Assembly (NCBI RefSeq): GCF_002072955.1
Contig: NZ_LPUF01000001.1
Span: 2,130,896 to 2,194,895, forward strand
Reading direction: 5' to 3'
DNA: 64,000 nucleotides
Source of the DNA: Methyloprofundus sedimenti
GTDB taxonomy: Bacteria > Pseudomonadota > Gammaproteobacteria > Methylococcales > Methylomonadaceae
The notes beneath the pieces were generated by a model. The model searched no databases. It was not told where the DNA came from and was given only the letters and a program-made list of their open reading frames with translations. Below, in pieces: positions 1 through 10,375 of this stretch (position 1 is the first letter of the stretch; each line of letters begins with the position of its first letter). Both the position numbers and the translations under genes were made by a program.

Positions 1-752
1 TCGATCGAGGCTTTAATAAAAAAGGACATAAAGCCCAATTTAACATCGTGTTTAGCAATAAAACGCTCCTGGTACTGCTTACGCAGGTTAATTACGCTTT
101 GCATATTTACCTCATTGAAGGTAGTCAACATGGCCGCGTTTTGCTGCGCCTGCAATAAACGTTCCGCGACTTTAGCACGTAAACGCGTCATAGGTACACG
201 TTGTTCAGGACGTGCACCGTTAGTATTTAACAGTGGGCTAACCTGATTAACAATGGATTCTTTTTCCGGTGCTGCGGGTTCTGGATCTATTTTTGCTTCA
301 GGGAGAGCGGGAGGTGTTGAGTTTTGTGCTAAATAATCTATTACATCACTTTTGGTGAGGCGACCACCTTTACCCGTACCTGTAATCATGGCTGGGTCGA
401 GATTATTTTCAAAAATAATATGCCGTACAGCAGGACTTAACGGGATATCACTATTTGTAACTTCGGTCTTGGCGGGTTCTTGCACTGGATCCTGAGTTGC
501 TGATTCAGTTTCAGTTTCAGTGTTAATTTTAGCCAGCAAATCACCACTGACGACCAGACTCCCGTCTTGTACAAGTATTTCACTTAATACGCCTGAGATC
601 GGGGAAGGAACTTCAAGTACTACTTTATCAGTTTCCAGATCTACCAGATTATCGTCTTTCTGAATAGTGTCACCTACTTGTTTATGCCAGGTGATTAAAG
701 TCGCATCTGCAACTGATTCGGGTAAAGCTGGAACGCGTATTTCAATGCTCAT
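1..752 (-). CDS. sucB: 2-oxoglutarate dehydrogenase E2, dihydrolipoamide succinyltransferase (partial, C-terminus outside window)
   Basis: The E2 subunit transfers the succinyl group from lipoate to CoA in the TCA-cycle 2-oxoglutarate dehydrogenase complex. About 250 N-terminal residues are visible. They hold a lipoyl domain with the DLETDKVVLEV signature (lipoylated Lys about residue 43), an Ala/Pro/Glu-rich linker, the peripheral subunit-binding domain (LSPAVRHII through GRLTKSDVIDYL) and the start of the catalytic domain (RVPMTRLRAKVAERLL). The catalytic core with its His/Asp motif lies beyond position 1. The ATG at 752 overlaps the sucA stop by four bases (ATGA), so the two are translationally coupled. 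Identity is secure from domain order and neighbour. Confidence 0.96.
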   Translation of the reverse strand, partial: MSIEIRVPALPESVADATLITWHKQVGDTIQKDDNLVDLETDKVVLEVPSPISGVLSEILVQDGSLVVSGDLLAKINTETETESATQDPVQEPAKTEVTNSDIPLSPAVRHIIFENNLDPAMITGTGKGGRLTKSDVIDYLAQNSTPPALPEAKIDPEPAAPEKESIVNQVSPLLNTNGARPEQRVPMTRLRAKVAERLLQAQQNAAMLTTFNEVNMQSVINLRKQYQERFIAKHDVKLGFMSFFIKASI

Positions 753-3589
753 GATGTTTTCCTTGCTGCAGCAGCTTGGCCGTATAAAGCCATTTCTACA
801 ACTTCTTTTTGTTGTTCTAAATGTTTGGCCAAATTACCGACAGCCGGTGATGCAGACGCCTGGCGACCACAGTAAATTAGTTTCAAATGATCAGGTTTGA
901 ATATATAAAAATTATGTCGTGATTGATACCAGGCACCTTGATTTTGAGGCTCTTCCTGGCACCAGATGACTTTTTCTAAATTGGGGTACTTGGTAAATTC
1001 TGCGGAATAGTCTCTAATCGGGAAAGGATATAATTGCTCAATTCTCACTATGGCGACGTTATCTGGATTATTCTGGGTTCGTGCTTCTAGCAAATCATAA
1101 TAAACTTTACCCGAACAAAGTATTAACCGGGTAACTTTGTTAGCATCTATTGTTGTATCTATCTCGGAAATAACCGTATGAAAATGGCCATCAACCAGAT
1201 CTTCCAGAGTTGAAACAGCCGCTTTATGCCTTAATAAACTTTTCGGCGACATAACAATAAGTGGTTTACGGTAATCACGTATCACTTGTCTGCGTAATAA
1301 ATGAAATATCTGTGCCGGGGTTGACGGTATGCAAACCTGCATGTTCTGGTCAGCACATAATTGTAAATAGCGCTCCAGACGGGCAGATGAATGTTCCGGA
1401 CCTTGTCCTTCCATACCATGAGGCAAGAGCATGACCAGCCCCGATAAACGTCCCCATTTGCTTTCACCAGAACTAATAAACTGGTCTATTAATACTTGTG
1501 CGCCATTTGCAAAATCACCAAACTGAGCTTCCCATATAGTTAAAGTTTCAGGAACTGTTGAACTGTATCCATATTCAAAGCCTAAAACACCCGCTTCAGA
1601 TAGAATTGAGTCAAAAATTTGTGCATGGCCTTGTTTAATATCCAGGTGCTTAACAGGAATATAGGATTCTCCATTGATTTGATTATGCAAAATAATATGC
1701 CGATGAAAAAAGGTACCACGCCCAACATCCTGCCCCACCAAACGCACATTGAATTGATTCATAAGCAGGGTTGCATAAGCCATGTTTTCAGCAAAACCCC
1801 AGTCTAATGGCATTGCTCCAGCCGCCATTTTGCGTCGATTTTCCATAATTTTAGAAACCCGAGGATGTAATTCAAATCCTGGTGGTAAACGTTGAGACTG
1901 GTTATTACAAAAGCGTATCCGTTCCAGAGGAACCCTGGTATCACAAGATATATCCCATTGTTGGCCGACATACTTGTCCCAAAGCTTGGAATAGGAGTAG
2001 TTGGAATCAATAATGGGGCGTGAAACCGTTTCACCTGTATCCAGTAGATCCTGATAGGACTGCTCCATGTCCTGCACCTGTTGTTCGGTTAAAAACTTCT
2101 GTTTAATCAGTTTGCTAGCATACAGCGAGCAAGTAGTGGCTAAGGAATTGATTTTTTTGTACATCATTGGCTGAGTGGTCGATGGTTCATCGGCTTCATT
2201 ATGACCACGGCGACGATAGCAAATAAGATCGATAACGACATCTTTGTTAAAAGTAGCACGGTAATCAATGGCCATTTGAGTGACAAAAAGTACGGCTTCG
2301 GGATCATCGCCATTCACATGAAACACGGGTGCCTGAATCATATTCGCAACATCGGTGCAATACAGTGTAGACCGTGCATCGAATGGATTGCTGGTGGTAA
2401 ACCCTATCTGATTATTAATTACAATATGAATTGTACCTCCGTTATCAAATGCGCGAGTTTGTGCCATATTCAAAGTTTCCATAACAATGCCTTGTCCAGC
2501 AAAAGCAGCATCACCATGAATAAGAATAGGAATTACCTTGTTTTTACTGTCTTTTCCATATCTATCCTGACGAGCTTTAACAGAGCCTTCGACGACAGGA
2601 TTGATAATTTCTAAATGCGATGGATTAAATGCCATAGTCACATGCGCAAATCCGCCATCAGTCTGCATATTTGAAGAAAAGCCCATATGATATTTGACAT
2701 CCCCGGTAATCACGCCCCGATCAGTTGTAGCAGTGCCTTTAAATTCACTAAAAAGTTGCGCAGGATTTTTGCCTAGTATATTAATCAGTACATTTAGGCG
2801 ACCTCTATGAGCCATGCCAATAACGATCTCTTTGGTATCATGTTTGCCCGAGCGTTGAATAATTTCATCCAGAATAGGGATAAGGCACTCACCACCTTCC
2901 AGTGAAAAGCGTTTTTGGCCGACAAAATTACGATGCAGGTATTTTTCTATGCCTTCTGCAGCGATTAATTGCTGTAATAACCAGATCCTTTTTTTATTAT
3001 CAAGATCTTCGCCTGGCTTTGAACCCTCCAGATGGTTTTTAATCCAGCGCTTAATGTCGGCATCAAAGATATGCATATATTCAGTACCAACATTGCCGCA
3101 ATAAATTTCTTTTAACGTGGCGATAATTTTTTTTAAGGGTAAACGATCTACACCATATAAGGTTCCGGTATCGAATAAAGTATCCATATCAGGTTCAGAT
3201 AAACCATAATAATTCGGATCCAGATCGGGTACATGACGGTGGATTTCACCCAGCGGATTATTGGTCGCCATTTCATGTCCATGCGAACGAAAATGATTAA
3301 TCAAACGTGCCACTGATGATTGTTTTTTGACGCTTTCTTCAGTAAATCCTTGTAATTCAGCAATGCGTGATGAGTTAGACGAAGCAAGCAGGGCAAAACG
3401 TTCTACGACCGGGCTGTGTGCAATATCGCGTTTATTGTGTGTCTGTGGTAATTGCGAGAATTTTTCACGCCAGGTTTTTTCAATGGAATCAGGATCTTCC
3501 AGAAACTGTTCGTACAAATCTTCTATATAAGGTGCATTACTTCCATAGAGAGCAGAGGTATCTTGAAAAAATTTAAGCAAGTCACTCAT
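749..3589 (-). CDS. sucA: 2-oxoglutarate dehydrogenase E1 (thiamine diphosphate-dependent)
   Basis: This E1 subunit decarboxylates 2-oxoglutarate with thiamine diphosphate and passes the succinyl group to lipoate on SucB. The 946 residues match the usual length of about 930-945. Visible family motifs are IGMAHRGRLNVL (about 257-268), HGDAAFAGQG (358-367) and INNQIGFTTSNP (about 391-402) around the cofactor, then CYRRRGHNEADEPS. The N-terminal E2-binding segment with a YIEDLYEQFLEDP stretch is present. It is the first gene of a sucAB pair transcribed leftward; the stop overlaps the sucB start. A complete TCA cycle at this step is therefore likely. No truncation or frameshift is seen. Confidence 0.98.
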   Translation of the reverse strand: MSDLLKFFQDTSALYGSNAPYIEDLYEQFLEDPDSIEKTWREKFSQLPQTHNKRDIAHSPVVERFALLASSNSSRIAELQGFTEESVKKQSSVARLINHFRSHGHEMATNNPLGEIHRHVPDLDPNYYGLSEPDMDTLFDTGTLYGVDRLPLKKIIATLKEIYCGNVGTEYMHIFDADIKRWIKNHLEGSKPGEDLDNKKRIWLLQQLIAAEGIEKYLHRNFVGQKRFSLEGGECLIPILDEIIQRSGKHDTKEIVIGMAHRGRLNVLINILGKNPAQLFSEFKGTATTDRGVITGDVKYHMGFSSNMQTDGGFAHVTMAFNPSHLEIINPVVEGSVKARQDRYGKDSKNKVIPILIHGDAAFAGQGIVMETLNMAQTRAFDNGGTIHIVINNQIGFTTSNPFDARSTLYCTDVANMIQAPVFHVNGDDPEAVLFVTQMAIDYRATFNKDVVIDLICYRRRGHNEADEPSTTQPMMYKKINSLATTCSLYASKLIKQKFLTEQQVQDMEQSYQDLLDTGETVSRPIIDSNYSYSKLWDKYVGQQWDISCDTRVPLERIRFCNNQSQRLPPGFELHPRVSKIMENRRKMAAGAMPLDWGFAENMAYATLLMNQFNVRLVGQDVGRGTFFHRHIILHNQINGESYIPVKHLDIKQGHAQIFDSILSEAGVLGFEYGYSSTVPETLTIWEAQFGDFANGAQVLIDQFISSGESKWGRLSGLVMLLPHGMEGQGPEHSSARLERYLQLCADQNMQVCIPSTPAQIFHLLRRQVIRDYRKPLIVMSPKSLLRHKAAVSTLEDLVDGHFHTVISEIDTTIDANKVTRLILCSGKVYYDLLEARTQNNPDNVAIVRIEQLYPFPIRDYSAEFTKYPNLEKVIWCQEEPQNQGAWYQSRHNFYIFKPDHLKLIYCGRQASASPAVGNLAKHLEQQKEVVEMALYGQAAAARKTS

Positions 3590-3892
3590 GAAAAAATCCA
3601 GTTAATCGTACAAGTTGCGGTATGTTTAACTGTATATTACCAAGAAAGTTTAACTTGGTGAAAGGCTTAGTGAAATAAAATTCAATACCGGAGTTTTAAT
3701 AGCTGGCTAGAGTGCTTAATGATGTATCGTTTTTTTCTAAAGGCCTGTAGGATGTGGCGTTAACCCTGCAGCATGGCATAATAATCAGCTTAATGCGACA
3801 TCTACATTATTTGCACTGATAAAGTAATAGCTGCGTAGTCAGTCGCTAAAAAAATAATTTTCCAGATTTAATTAAACCTGAATCAATTACTA
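3590..3892. other. intergenic region between divergent sucA and oxoprolinase genes
   Basis: These 303 bases separate two divergently transcribed operons and should hold both promoters. The stretch is AT-rich. I could not pick out a convincing operator, riboswitch or small gene. Confidence 0.5.
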
Positions 3893-6800
3893 ATGAACAA
3901 CTCTGATAAACAATGGCAATTCTGGATTGATCGTGGCGGCACATTTACAGATATTGTTGCACGGGCACCCGATGGCCAGTTAATAAGCCATAAGTTACTT
4001 TCTGAAAACCCTGAACAGTATAAAGATGCGGCCTTACAGGGTATTAAGGAATTGCTGGAGCAAGATAATAATCAACATACTCAGGAGATTTCAACGCTAA
4101 AAATGGGTACCACCGTGGGGACTAATGCGCTGTTAGAACGACAAGGTGAGCCAACCGTATTATTGATTACCCAGGGGTTTAAAGATTGTTTACGCATTGC
4201 CTATCAGAATCGCCCTGATATATTTGCCTTAAATATTCAGTTGCCGGAATTGCTTTATCAACAAGTGATTGAAGTTGAAGAAAGGCTGAATATACATGGA
4301 GTGATTCTAACGCCTTTGAATAAACTTCTGGCAGAACAGCAATTAAAAGCAGTCTATCAACAAGGTTTCCGTTCTATGGCTATCGTGTTAATGCACGCGT
4401 GGGCATACCCAGAGCATGAACTGCAGTTAGCTAAGCTGGCTGAGAAGATAGGCTTTAAACAAATTTCAGTTTCACATCAGGTCAGTCCGTTTAGCAAAAT
4501 TGTCAGTCGGGGTGATACCACAGTAGTCGATGCTTATTTATCGCCTTTATTAAGACGTTATGTAGAACAAGTCAGTAAAGACTTAGATAAGTACTCAGAG
4601 CAGTCTAGTGATAAAACTCAGTTGTTGTTTATGCAATCCAATGGAGGATTAACAGATGCAAAGAGCTTTCAAGGCAAAGATAGTATTTTATCTGGGCCTG
4701 CCGGAGGAATAGTCGGCGCCATTGCCACGGCTGAGCAAGCAGGTTTTAACAAAATCATAGCATTCGATATGGGCGGTACCTCAACCGATGTCGCACATTA
4801 TGCAGGTGAATTAGAACGTAGCTTTGAAACTGAAGTCGCAGGGGTAAGAATGCGTGTGCCTATGATGAATATTCATACCGTTGCGGCTGGCGGAGGATCC
4901 ATTTTATTTTTTGATGGCATGCGTTATCGGGTAGGACCCGATTCAGCAGGTGCAAATCCAGGCCCTGCGAGTTATCGTAGAGGAGGCCCACTAACAGTTA
5001 CCGATGCTAATTTGATGCTAGGTAAATTGCCGGTATTCCCCGCTGTATTTGGTGAAAATGCTGATTTAACGTTAGATATCGATAAGGTAAGACAATTATT
5101 TACTGAATTGTCAAATCAGATACAAAATGCTACCGATGAACAGAAAAGTCCTGAGCAGGTTGCTGAAGGCTTTATAAGTATTGCTATTGAAAATATGGCC
5201 AATGCCATTAAAAAGATTTCAGTACAAAAAGGATATAACGTCGCAGAATATACTTTATGTTGCTACGGTGCGGCGGGTGGGCAACATGCTTGCAAAGTCG
5301 CAGACCGCTTAGGTATGCAACAGATAATGTTGCATCCTTTTGCCGGGGTGCTATCAGCATATGGTATGGGGCTTGCCGATTATAGATTATTAAAAGATAA
5401 AGCTTTAGAACAGAACTGGGATGAACTGAGTTATACAAAGCTGAAAGAGTTTTTTGCGATATTGCAGCAACAGGGGCAAGCGGAAATGCGCGCGCAATCT
5501 CCCAATTTGCAGTCTTTAGAGTTTGTTGCTTCTGTGCATTTACGTTATTTAGGAACAGATACTGCTTTAGTGGTTGCATTTGCTGATAAACCAACTATGT
5601 TTAACGCATTTGAACAGGCTTATCGAAAACAGTTTGGTTTTGTGTATAAGCATAAACCCCTGATTATTGAGTCTTTGTGTTTAGAAGTGATTGCAAAAAA
5701 TGAATCGCTGACACAGTCAGTATATTTAAATAATGACGTGCAAGAGCAAAAAGGCATCGCCTTTATGTATACCCAGATGTTCAGTGATAATGCTTATCAT
5801 GCAACACCGGTCTATCAGCGTCATGAACTTGTAACAGGCCAGGTTATAAAAGGAGCTGCTATCATTATTGAAGCAACATCTACTACGATTATTGAGCCAG
5901 ACTGGCAAGCACAAGTGAGTGCACAACAAGACTTGATTTTAACGCGTAGTTGTTACAAACAACGTCAGCTTGCTATCGGTACTTCTGTTGATCCGGTGAT
6001 GTTAGAGATTTTTAATAAGTTGTTTATGTCGATTGCAGAACAAATGGGGTTTGTGCTGCAAAATACGGCCTATTCGGTCAATATTAAAGAGCGCCTGGAT
6101 TTTTCCTGTGCTTTGTTTAATGCACAAGGCGAGTTAATCGCTAATGCGCCACATATTCCTGTGCATTTAGGCTCAATGGGGGAAAGTGTACTCGCCTTAC
6201 TGAAAAACCAATCTATTAACATTCAAGCCGATGAGGTGTATTTAATTAATTCACCCTATCATGGTGGTAGCCATTTGCCTGATATTACCGTTGTTACGCC
6301 GGTTTTTGAACAGCAGAAATTATTATTTTTCGTGGCCTCAAGAGGGCATCATGCTGATATAGGGGGGATTAGTCCTGGCTCAATGCCCGCACATAGTAAA
6401 ACCATAGATGAAGAAGGATTACTGAGTGCCGGGATGAAAATTGTCATCAAGGATGAATTTCAAGAACACATTGTTCGTGAGTGGTTAACGTCTAGTCACT
6501 ATCCTGCGCGTAACGTTGAGCAGAATATGGCTGATTTACAAGCGCAAATTGCGGCCAATAATAAAGGCCGGCAAGAGCTCGAAATAATGGTTGCACATTA
6601 TTCCCTGACAACCGTATTAAGTTATATGCAACATGTGCAAAATAATGCGGCAGAGTCGGTGCGCCAGATATTAGGCACATTAAACAATGGCTGTTTTGAA
6701 AATGTCATGGACAATGGCGCAAAAATTGTCGTTTCAATTGACGTTAATCAACAACAAAAAACGGCAACAGTTGACTTTACAGGGACAAGTGCACAATTAC

Positions 6801-7510
6801 ACAGTAATTTTAATGCTCCTGCCGCTGTCTGCAAAGCGGCAGTCTTATATGTTTTTCGCACCTTGGTTAAAGATGACATTCCTTTAAACGCAGGCTGTCT
6901 GCAACCTTTGAACATCATTATTCCGGAAAATTCAATGTTAAATCCCCAATACCCTGCAGCAGTTGTTGCGGGTAATGTTGAAACTTCGCAATATATAGTT
7001 GATTGTCTGTATGGCGCCTTAGGAATTCTAGCCAGTTCGCAAGGAACCATGAATAACGTCACTTTTGGCAATCAGGAATATCAGTATTATGAAACGATAT
7101 GTGGTGGTGCCGGTGCGAGTGCTGATTTTGATGGCTGTGATGCAGTGCATATACATATGACCAACTCCAGAATCACTGATCCCGAAGTTTTAGAATGGCG
7201 ATTCCCGGTTATATTAGAAGAATTTTCCATTCGCAAAAATAGTGGCGGGGCAGGCAAGCATCATGGTGGTAATGGAGTAACCCGGAAAATTACATTTTTA
7301 AGTCCCATGATAGTGAGTATATTATCCAGTCATCGTCTAAGACCTGGTTTTGGTTTGCAGGGTGGATTAGCAGGCAGTTTAGGGCAGAATACAGTAAAGC
7401 GATATAACGGGGAAATAGTCAATCTTGAAGGGTGCGCTGAAATTAACATGCAGCAAGGCGATACCCTGATTATTAAAACACCGGGTGGAGGTGGCTTTGG
7501 TAAGCTATAA
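3893..7510 (+). CDS. 5-oxoprolinase / hydantoinase family protein (fused HyuA-HyuB type)
   Basis: A 1205-residue protein with both halves of the oxoprolinase/hydantoinase family in one chain. The N-terminal HyuA half opens with the nucleotide-binding motif DRGGTFTDI (about 13-21) and carries a second phosphate loop, FDMGGTSTDV (about 290). The HyuB half begins near residue 690 (IGTSVDPVMLEIF) and ends with a glycine-rich GGGGFGKL. ATP-dependent 5-oxoprolinases open 5-oxoproline to glutamate; relatives hydrolyse hydantoins or carboxylate ketones, so the substrate is not certain. The ATG at 3893 suits the family N-terminus. The anion symporter 11 bases downstream suggests one operon that imports and uses an acidic substrate. 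No frameshift is seen. Confidence 0.9.
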   Translation: MNNSDKQWQFWIDRGGTFTDIVARAPDGQLISHKLLSENPEQYKDAALQGIKELLEQDNNQHTQEISTLKMGTTVGTNALLERQGEPTVLLITQGFKDCLRIAYQNRPDIFALNIQLPELLYQQVIEVEERLNIHGVILTPLNKLLAEQQLKAVYQQGFRSMAIVLMHAWAYPEHELQLAKLAEKIGFKQISVSHQVSPFSKIVSRGDTTVVDAYLSPLLRRYVEQVSKDLDKYSEQSSDKTQLLFMQSNGGLTDAKSFQGKDSILSGPAGGIVGAIATAEQAGFNKIIAFDMGGTSTDVAHYAGELERSFETEVAGVRMRVPMMNIHTVAAGGGSILFFDGMRYRVGPDSAGANPGPASYRRGGPLTVTDANLMLGKLPVFPAVFGENADLTLDIDKVRQLFTELSNQIQNATDEQKSPEQVAEGFISIAIENMANAIKKISVQKGYNVAEYTLCCYGAAGGQHACKVADRLGMQQIMLHPFAGVLSAYGMGLADYRLLKDKALEQNWDELSYTKLKEFFAILQQQGQAEMRAQSPNLQSLEFVASVHLRYLGTDTALVVAFADKPTMFNAFEQAYRKQFGFVYKHKPLIIESLCLEVIAKNESLTQSVYLNNDVQEQKGIAFMYTQMFSDNAYHATPVYQRHELVTGQVIKGAAIIIEATSTTIIEPDWQAQVSAQQDLILTRSCYKQRQLAIGTSVDPVMLEIFNKLFMSIAEQMGFVLQNTAYSVNIKERLDFSCALFNAQGELIANAPHIPVHLGSMGESVLALLKNQSINIQADEVYLINSPYHGGSHLPDITVVTPVFEQQKLLFFVASRGHHADIGGISPGSMPAHSKTIDEEGLLSAGMKIVIKDEFQEHIVREWLTSSHYPARNVEQNMADLQAQIAANNKGRQELEIMVAHYSLTTVLSYMQHVQNNAAESVRQILGTLNNGCFENVMDNGAKIVVSIDVNQQQKTATVDFTGTSAQLHSNFNAPAAVCKAAVLYVFRTLVKDDIPLNAGCLQPLNIIIPENSMLNPQYPAAVVAGNVETSQYIVDCLYGALGILASSQGTMNNVTFGNQEYQYYETICGGAGASADFDGCDAVHIHMTNSRITDPEVLEWRFPVILEEFSIRKNSGGAGKHHGGNGVTRKITFLSPMIVSILSSHRLRPGFGLQGGLAGSLGQNTVKRYNGEIVNLEGCAEINMQQGDTLIIKTPGGGGFGKL

Positions 7511-7521
7511 GGAGAATTTTC

Positions 7522-9063
7522 TTGGTTCATAACAGACTAAAATCAGGCAAGAGTACTGTGCAAATATTAGGGTTAATTCTAGGTCCGTTGCTTTTTATAG
7601 GCACCTTGTTATTTAGCAATATTGCCCCGGAAAACCCGGTGTTAATCCGGATGATAGCAGTGACTCTGCTGATGGTAGTCTGGTGGATCACCGATGCGAT
7701 TCCTCTGTTTGCGACTGCGCTATTGCCGATGATTTTTTATCCTTTGCTGGGTATTCTAAAAAGTACGGCCACTGCACCTATTTATTTTAATAGTATTATT
7801 TTTCTGTTTCTGGGCGGCTTTATGATTGCCCTGACTATGGAAAAGTGGAATCTGCATAAACGCATTGCATTATTTATAATAAAAATTATTGGCGGCGGGC
7901 CGCACAGAATCATCCTGGGATTTATGCTTGCCTCGGCATTTTTGTCAATGTGGATATCCAATACAGCGACTGCAATTATGATGGTGCCGATAGGATTAGC
8001 CATAGTCTTGCAGTTGGAAGAGGATTTTGGCGTGGTTGAAACCGGGAAATTTACCACCTGTTTAATGTTGGGCATTGCCTACGCATGTTCCATAGGCGGT
8101 ATCGCTACTTTGGTAGGTACTCCGCCTAATCTCTCTTTTGTGCAGATCTTTCATATCACTTTTCCTGCGGCGGAACCGATTGCGTTTGGCGACTGGATGC
8201 TGATGGCCTTTCCCATTTCTGTACTTATGCTGCTTGTCGTCTGGCTAATGCTGAGCAAAATATTGTTTCGCATCCCTGCCAGGCTCAGAATTGATCAGAA
8301 GATTATTAATCAGGAATATGTCGCTTTGGGCCCTATGCGTTATGAGGAAAAAGCGGTAATGATTATCTTTTCTTTAACAGCTGTTCTGTGGGTGTTTAGA
8401 AAAAGTTTAAATCTTGGTTTTGTTACCCTGCCTGGCTGGTCGCAATTGCTGCCTTATCCGGCATTAGTTGATGATGCTACAGTGGCTTTAACGATGGCTA
8501 TGTTGATGTTTATTATTCCAGCCCAAAATAAGAGTGTTAAGAGTGCTACCTTAATGGGCGCGGACGTTGTTAATAAACTTCCCTGGAATATTGTTTTACT
8601 TTTTGGTGGCGGGTTTGCACTGGCAAAGGGCTTTCAAGTCACGGGACTTTCTGCATTTATAGGTAATCAATTTAGCGGACTTGCTGGAACGCCACCATTA
8701 ATGATGATTTTATCTATCTGTTCGGGCATAATATTTTTAACCGAGCTGACTTCAAATACCGCGACGACTGAAATGATTCTTCCTGTTTTAGCCTCGGTAG
8801 CTGTCGCGATGCACACTAATCCATTATTGTTAATGATTCCGGCAACGCTGTCAGCGTCATGTGCGTTTATGTTTCCCGTTGCTACACCGCCGAATGCGAT
8901 TGTTTTTGGCAGTGGGCGAGTTAAAATTTCTGATATGGTCAGGGCAGGGATCTATATTAATATTGTAGGTATTTTGCTTATCTCACTTTTATTTTATCTC
9001 ATTGGCACAGCTGTTTTTTTAATAGATCTTGATGTTTTTCCTGCCTGGGCAGAGACAGAATAG
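7522..9063 (+). CDS. DASS/SLC13-family sodium:dicarboxylate or sulfate symporter
   Basis: A 513-residue polytopic inner-membrane protein of the divalent anion:sodium symporter family. Both SNTAT repeats that bind sodium and substrate carboxylate are present (residues 146-150 and 411-415), each in a helix-hairpin setting, with VGTPPNLSF and VATPPNAIVFGSG following them as in the family. These proteins usually import succinate, malate, citrate or sulfate. The start is TTG at 7522, preceded by GGAGAA with good spacing; no ATG fits better. It lies 11 bases after the oxoprolinase-type gene, so co-transcription and a shared substrate route are likely. Exact substrate cannot be read from sequence. 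Confidence 0.92.
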   Translation: MVHNRLKSGKSTVQILGLILGPLLFIGTLLFSNIAPENPVLIRMIAVTLLMVVWWITDAIPLFATALLPMIFYPLLGILKSTATAPIYFNSIIFLFLGGFMIALTMEKWNLHKRIALFIIKIIGGGPHRIILGFMLASAFLSMWISNTATAIMMVPIGLAIVLQLEEDFGVVETGKFTTCLMLGIAYACSIGGIATLVGTPPNLSFVQIFHITFPAAEPIAFGDWMLMAFPISVLMLLVVWLMLSKILFRIPARLRIDQKIINQEYVALGPMRYEEKAVMIIFSLTAVLWVFRKSLNLGFVTLPGWSQLLPYPALVDDATVALTMAMLMFIIPAQNKSVKSATLMGADVVNKLPWNIVLLFGGGFALAKGFQVTGLSAFIGNQFSGLAGTPPLMMILSICSGIIFLTELTSNTATTEMILPVLASVAVAMHTNPLLLMIPATLSASCAFMFPVATPPNAIVFGSGRVKISDMVRAGIYINIVGILLISLLFYLIGTAVFLIDLDVFPAWAETE

Positions 9064-9251
9064 AGAATTGTTGCGTCCATAAGAACATAGGCGGGATAGG
9101 GCAGGCGTTGCATGCCTAAGGGAGCATCTAGAAACCTGAAATTCCATACCAATTCATTTAAAAGTAAAAATGGGCTGTATTGACAGCAAGCCCCTCTGCT
9201 TGTTCTTTCCGTAGCAGGCTTTCTATTCGCGGACAGCCTCTTAAGTAGGGG

Positions 9252-10058
9252 TTATGAAGCTATACAGGTCAGATCAGAAATTCGGTATATTTTGAAGTTG
9301 ACATATCTTATTATCGAATGGTCTAACAGGTGTAAAACTTCTTTGGCATTTTTCGGCCTGACTTCTTCAATATCAATAATAGGTTTGTTCAGCAGAAGAG
9401 CGTGAGTATGAGCTAATAAGTTATTATTTTTAGCAAAAGGATTGTAATATAAGACAGAAGATAATTTCTCATTAATGTCCGTCATTTTTGGATCGTTATG
9501 ATCGCTGACTACCGCTGTAATGGCTAAATTAACATTGTCTTCGATATAATCTTTTTCAGTATAATATTCCTGTGCGTTTTTGAAAATATTTTCATGATGA
9601 ATTGGGGCTCTGGTAATCGATTTTGCATAGACTTTTGATAGCTCAACGCAGCCGACAACGGCAAACGGGCATTGAATCTTATCAAAAATGGCTTGATATA
9701 GATCAGCTAAGGTTAGCTGACCCTCAAAAGAGAAAAATTTTGCATTCAAATTGGGCTTAGTTCCTTTCGGAATAAGAAATATTCCCGAAGTAACAAATTC
9801 AGGCCCCCACATTAATGGATCACGCTCCGAACGGCTGATATCGGTTCGGCTGGAGTAGATCATACCATTCAGCAAAATGCTCTCACCTAAATTAAATATT
9901 CCCTGCGGTGAAGCCAGTTCAAAGCCATATTCAAAATCACTCGCTAAAAACCTTCTATTGATCAGGTTTTCAGGAATAACGCCTTCGATAACATTATTGA
10001 CATGACCAATATAAGCTAATGTTTCATAGTGCTCATTGAGTTCGGTGATTTTAAACAT
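9252..10058 (-). CDS. budA: acetolactate decarboxylase-like protein (divergent)
   Basis: A 268-residue protein that I assign to the alpha-acetolactate decarboxylase family by pattern and by neighbour. Family members make acetoin from acetolactate using a zinc held by an HxH pair, a later His and Glu residues. Here the HTH at 217-219, the HLLD at 243-246 and the FNLGES...LNG stretch around residues 55-65 line up with those positions, and the C-terminal layout matches. The rest is poorly conserved compared with well-known enzymes, so activity is not assured. The gene lies downstream of a catabolic acetolactate synthase on the same strand, 317 bases away, which strongly supports an acetoin/butanediol role. 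Confidence 0.66.
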   Translation of the reverse strand: MFKITELNEHYETLAYIGHVNNVIEGVIPENLINRRFLASDFEYGFELASPQGIFNLGESILLNGMIYSSRTDISRSERDPLMWGPEFVTSGIFLIPKGTKPNLNAKFFSFEGQLTLADLYQAIFDKIQCPFAVVGCVELSKVYAKSITRAPIHHENIFKNAQEYYTEKDYIEDNVNLAITAVVSDHNDPKMTDINEKLSSVLYYNPFAKNNNLLAHTHALLLNKPIIDIEEVRPKNAKEVLHLLDHSIIRYVNFKIYRISDLTCIAS

Positions 10059-10192
10059 AATCTGTTCTATTAATAAAGGTTAGGAAAAGGAGGTATATAC
10101 GTAATCAGGAAGAAAAAGATTGAAAGTTAGAGCAAACTGATTTTTTTGAATAAATTATGTAATTAAAATTACTTGGCAGGTTCATTTAGATA

Positions 10193-10209
10193 AAGCCCCA
10201 TTGGGGCTT
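10193..10209. terminator. GC-rich hairpin between acetolactate synthase and decarboxylase-like genes
   Basis: A 7-bp perfect stem (AAGCCCC / GGGGCTT) with a 3-base loop lies in the 317-base gap between the two genes. Read on the minus strand it follows the synthase gene, but only a weak T-rich tail comes after it, so it may attenuate rather than stop transcription. A second stem, AACTCC / GGAGTT, lies close by around 10220-10242. The remainder of the gap (10059-10375) shows no gene. Confidence 0.4.
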
Positions 10210-10375
10210 ACATGAGGTACTAACTCCCCTTTGAAGGAGTTACCTAAAACCACCCGCTACGCGTGTGATACTTGATTTGTTTTGCAACACCGAAGACGGA
10301 CAAAAAGACAAGTTAGTCGCCTAAGTTATTTCGTGTACGTTCCTTAAGTTTCTTAGCCAGGGTTAACATGATTGA

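Noticed and set aside
5208-7071. Minus-strand frames inside the oxoprolinase gene
   Set aside because: They are shadows of a strong coding frame on the plus strand.
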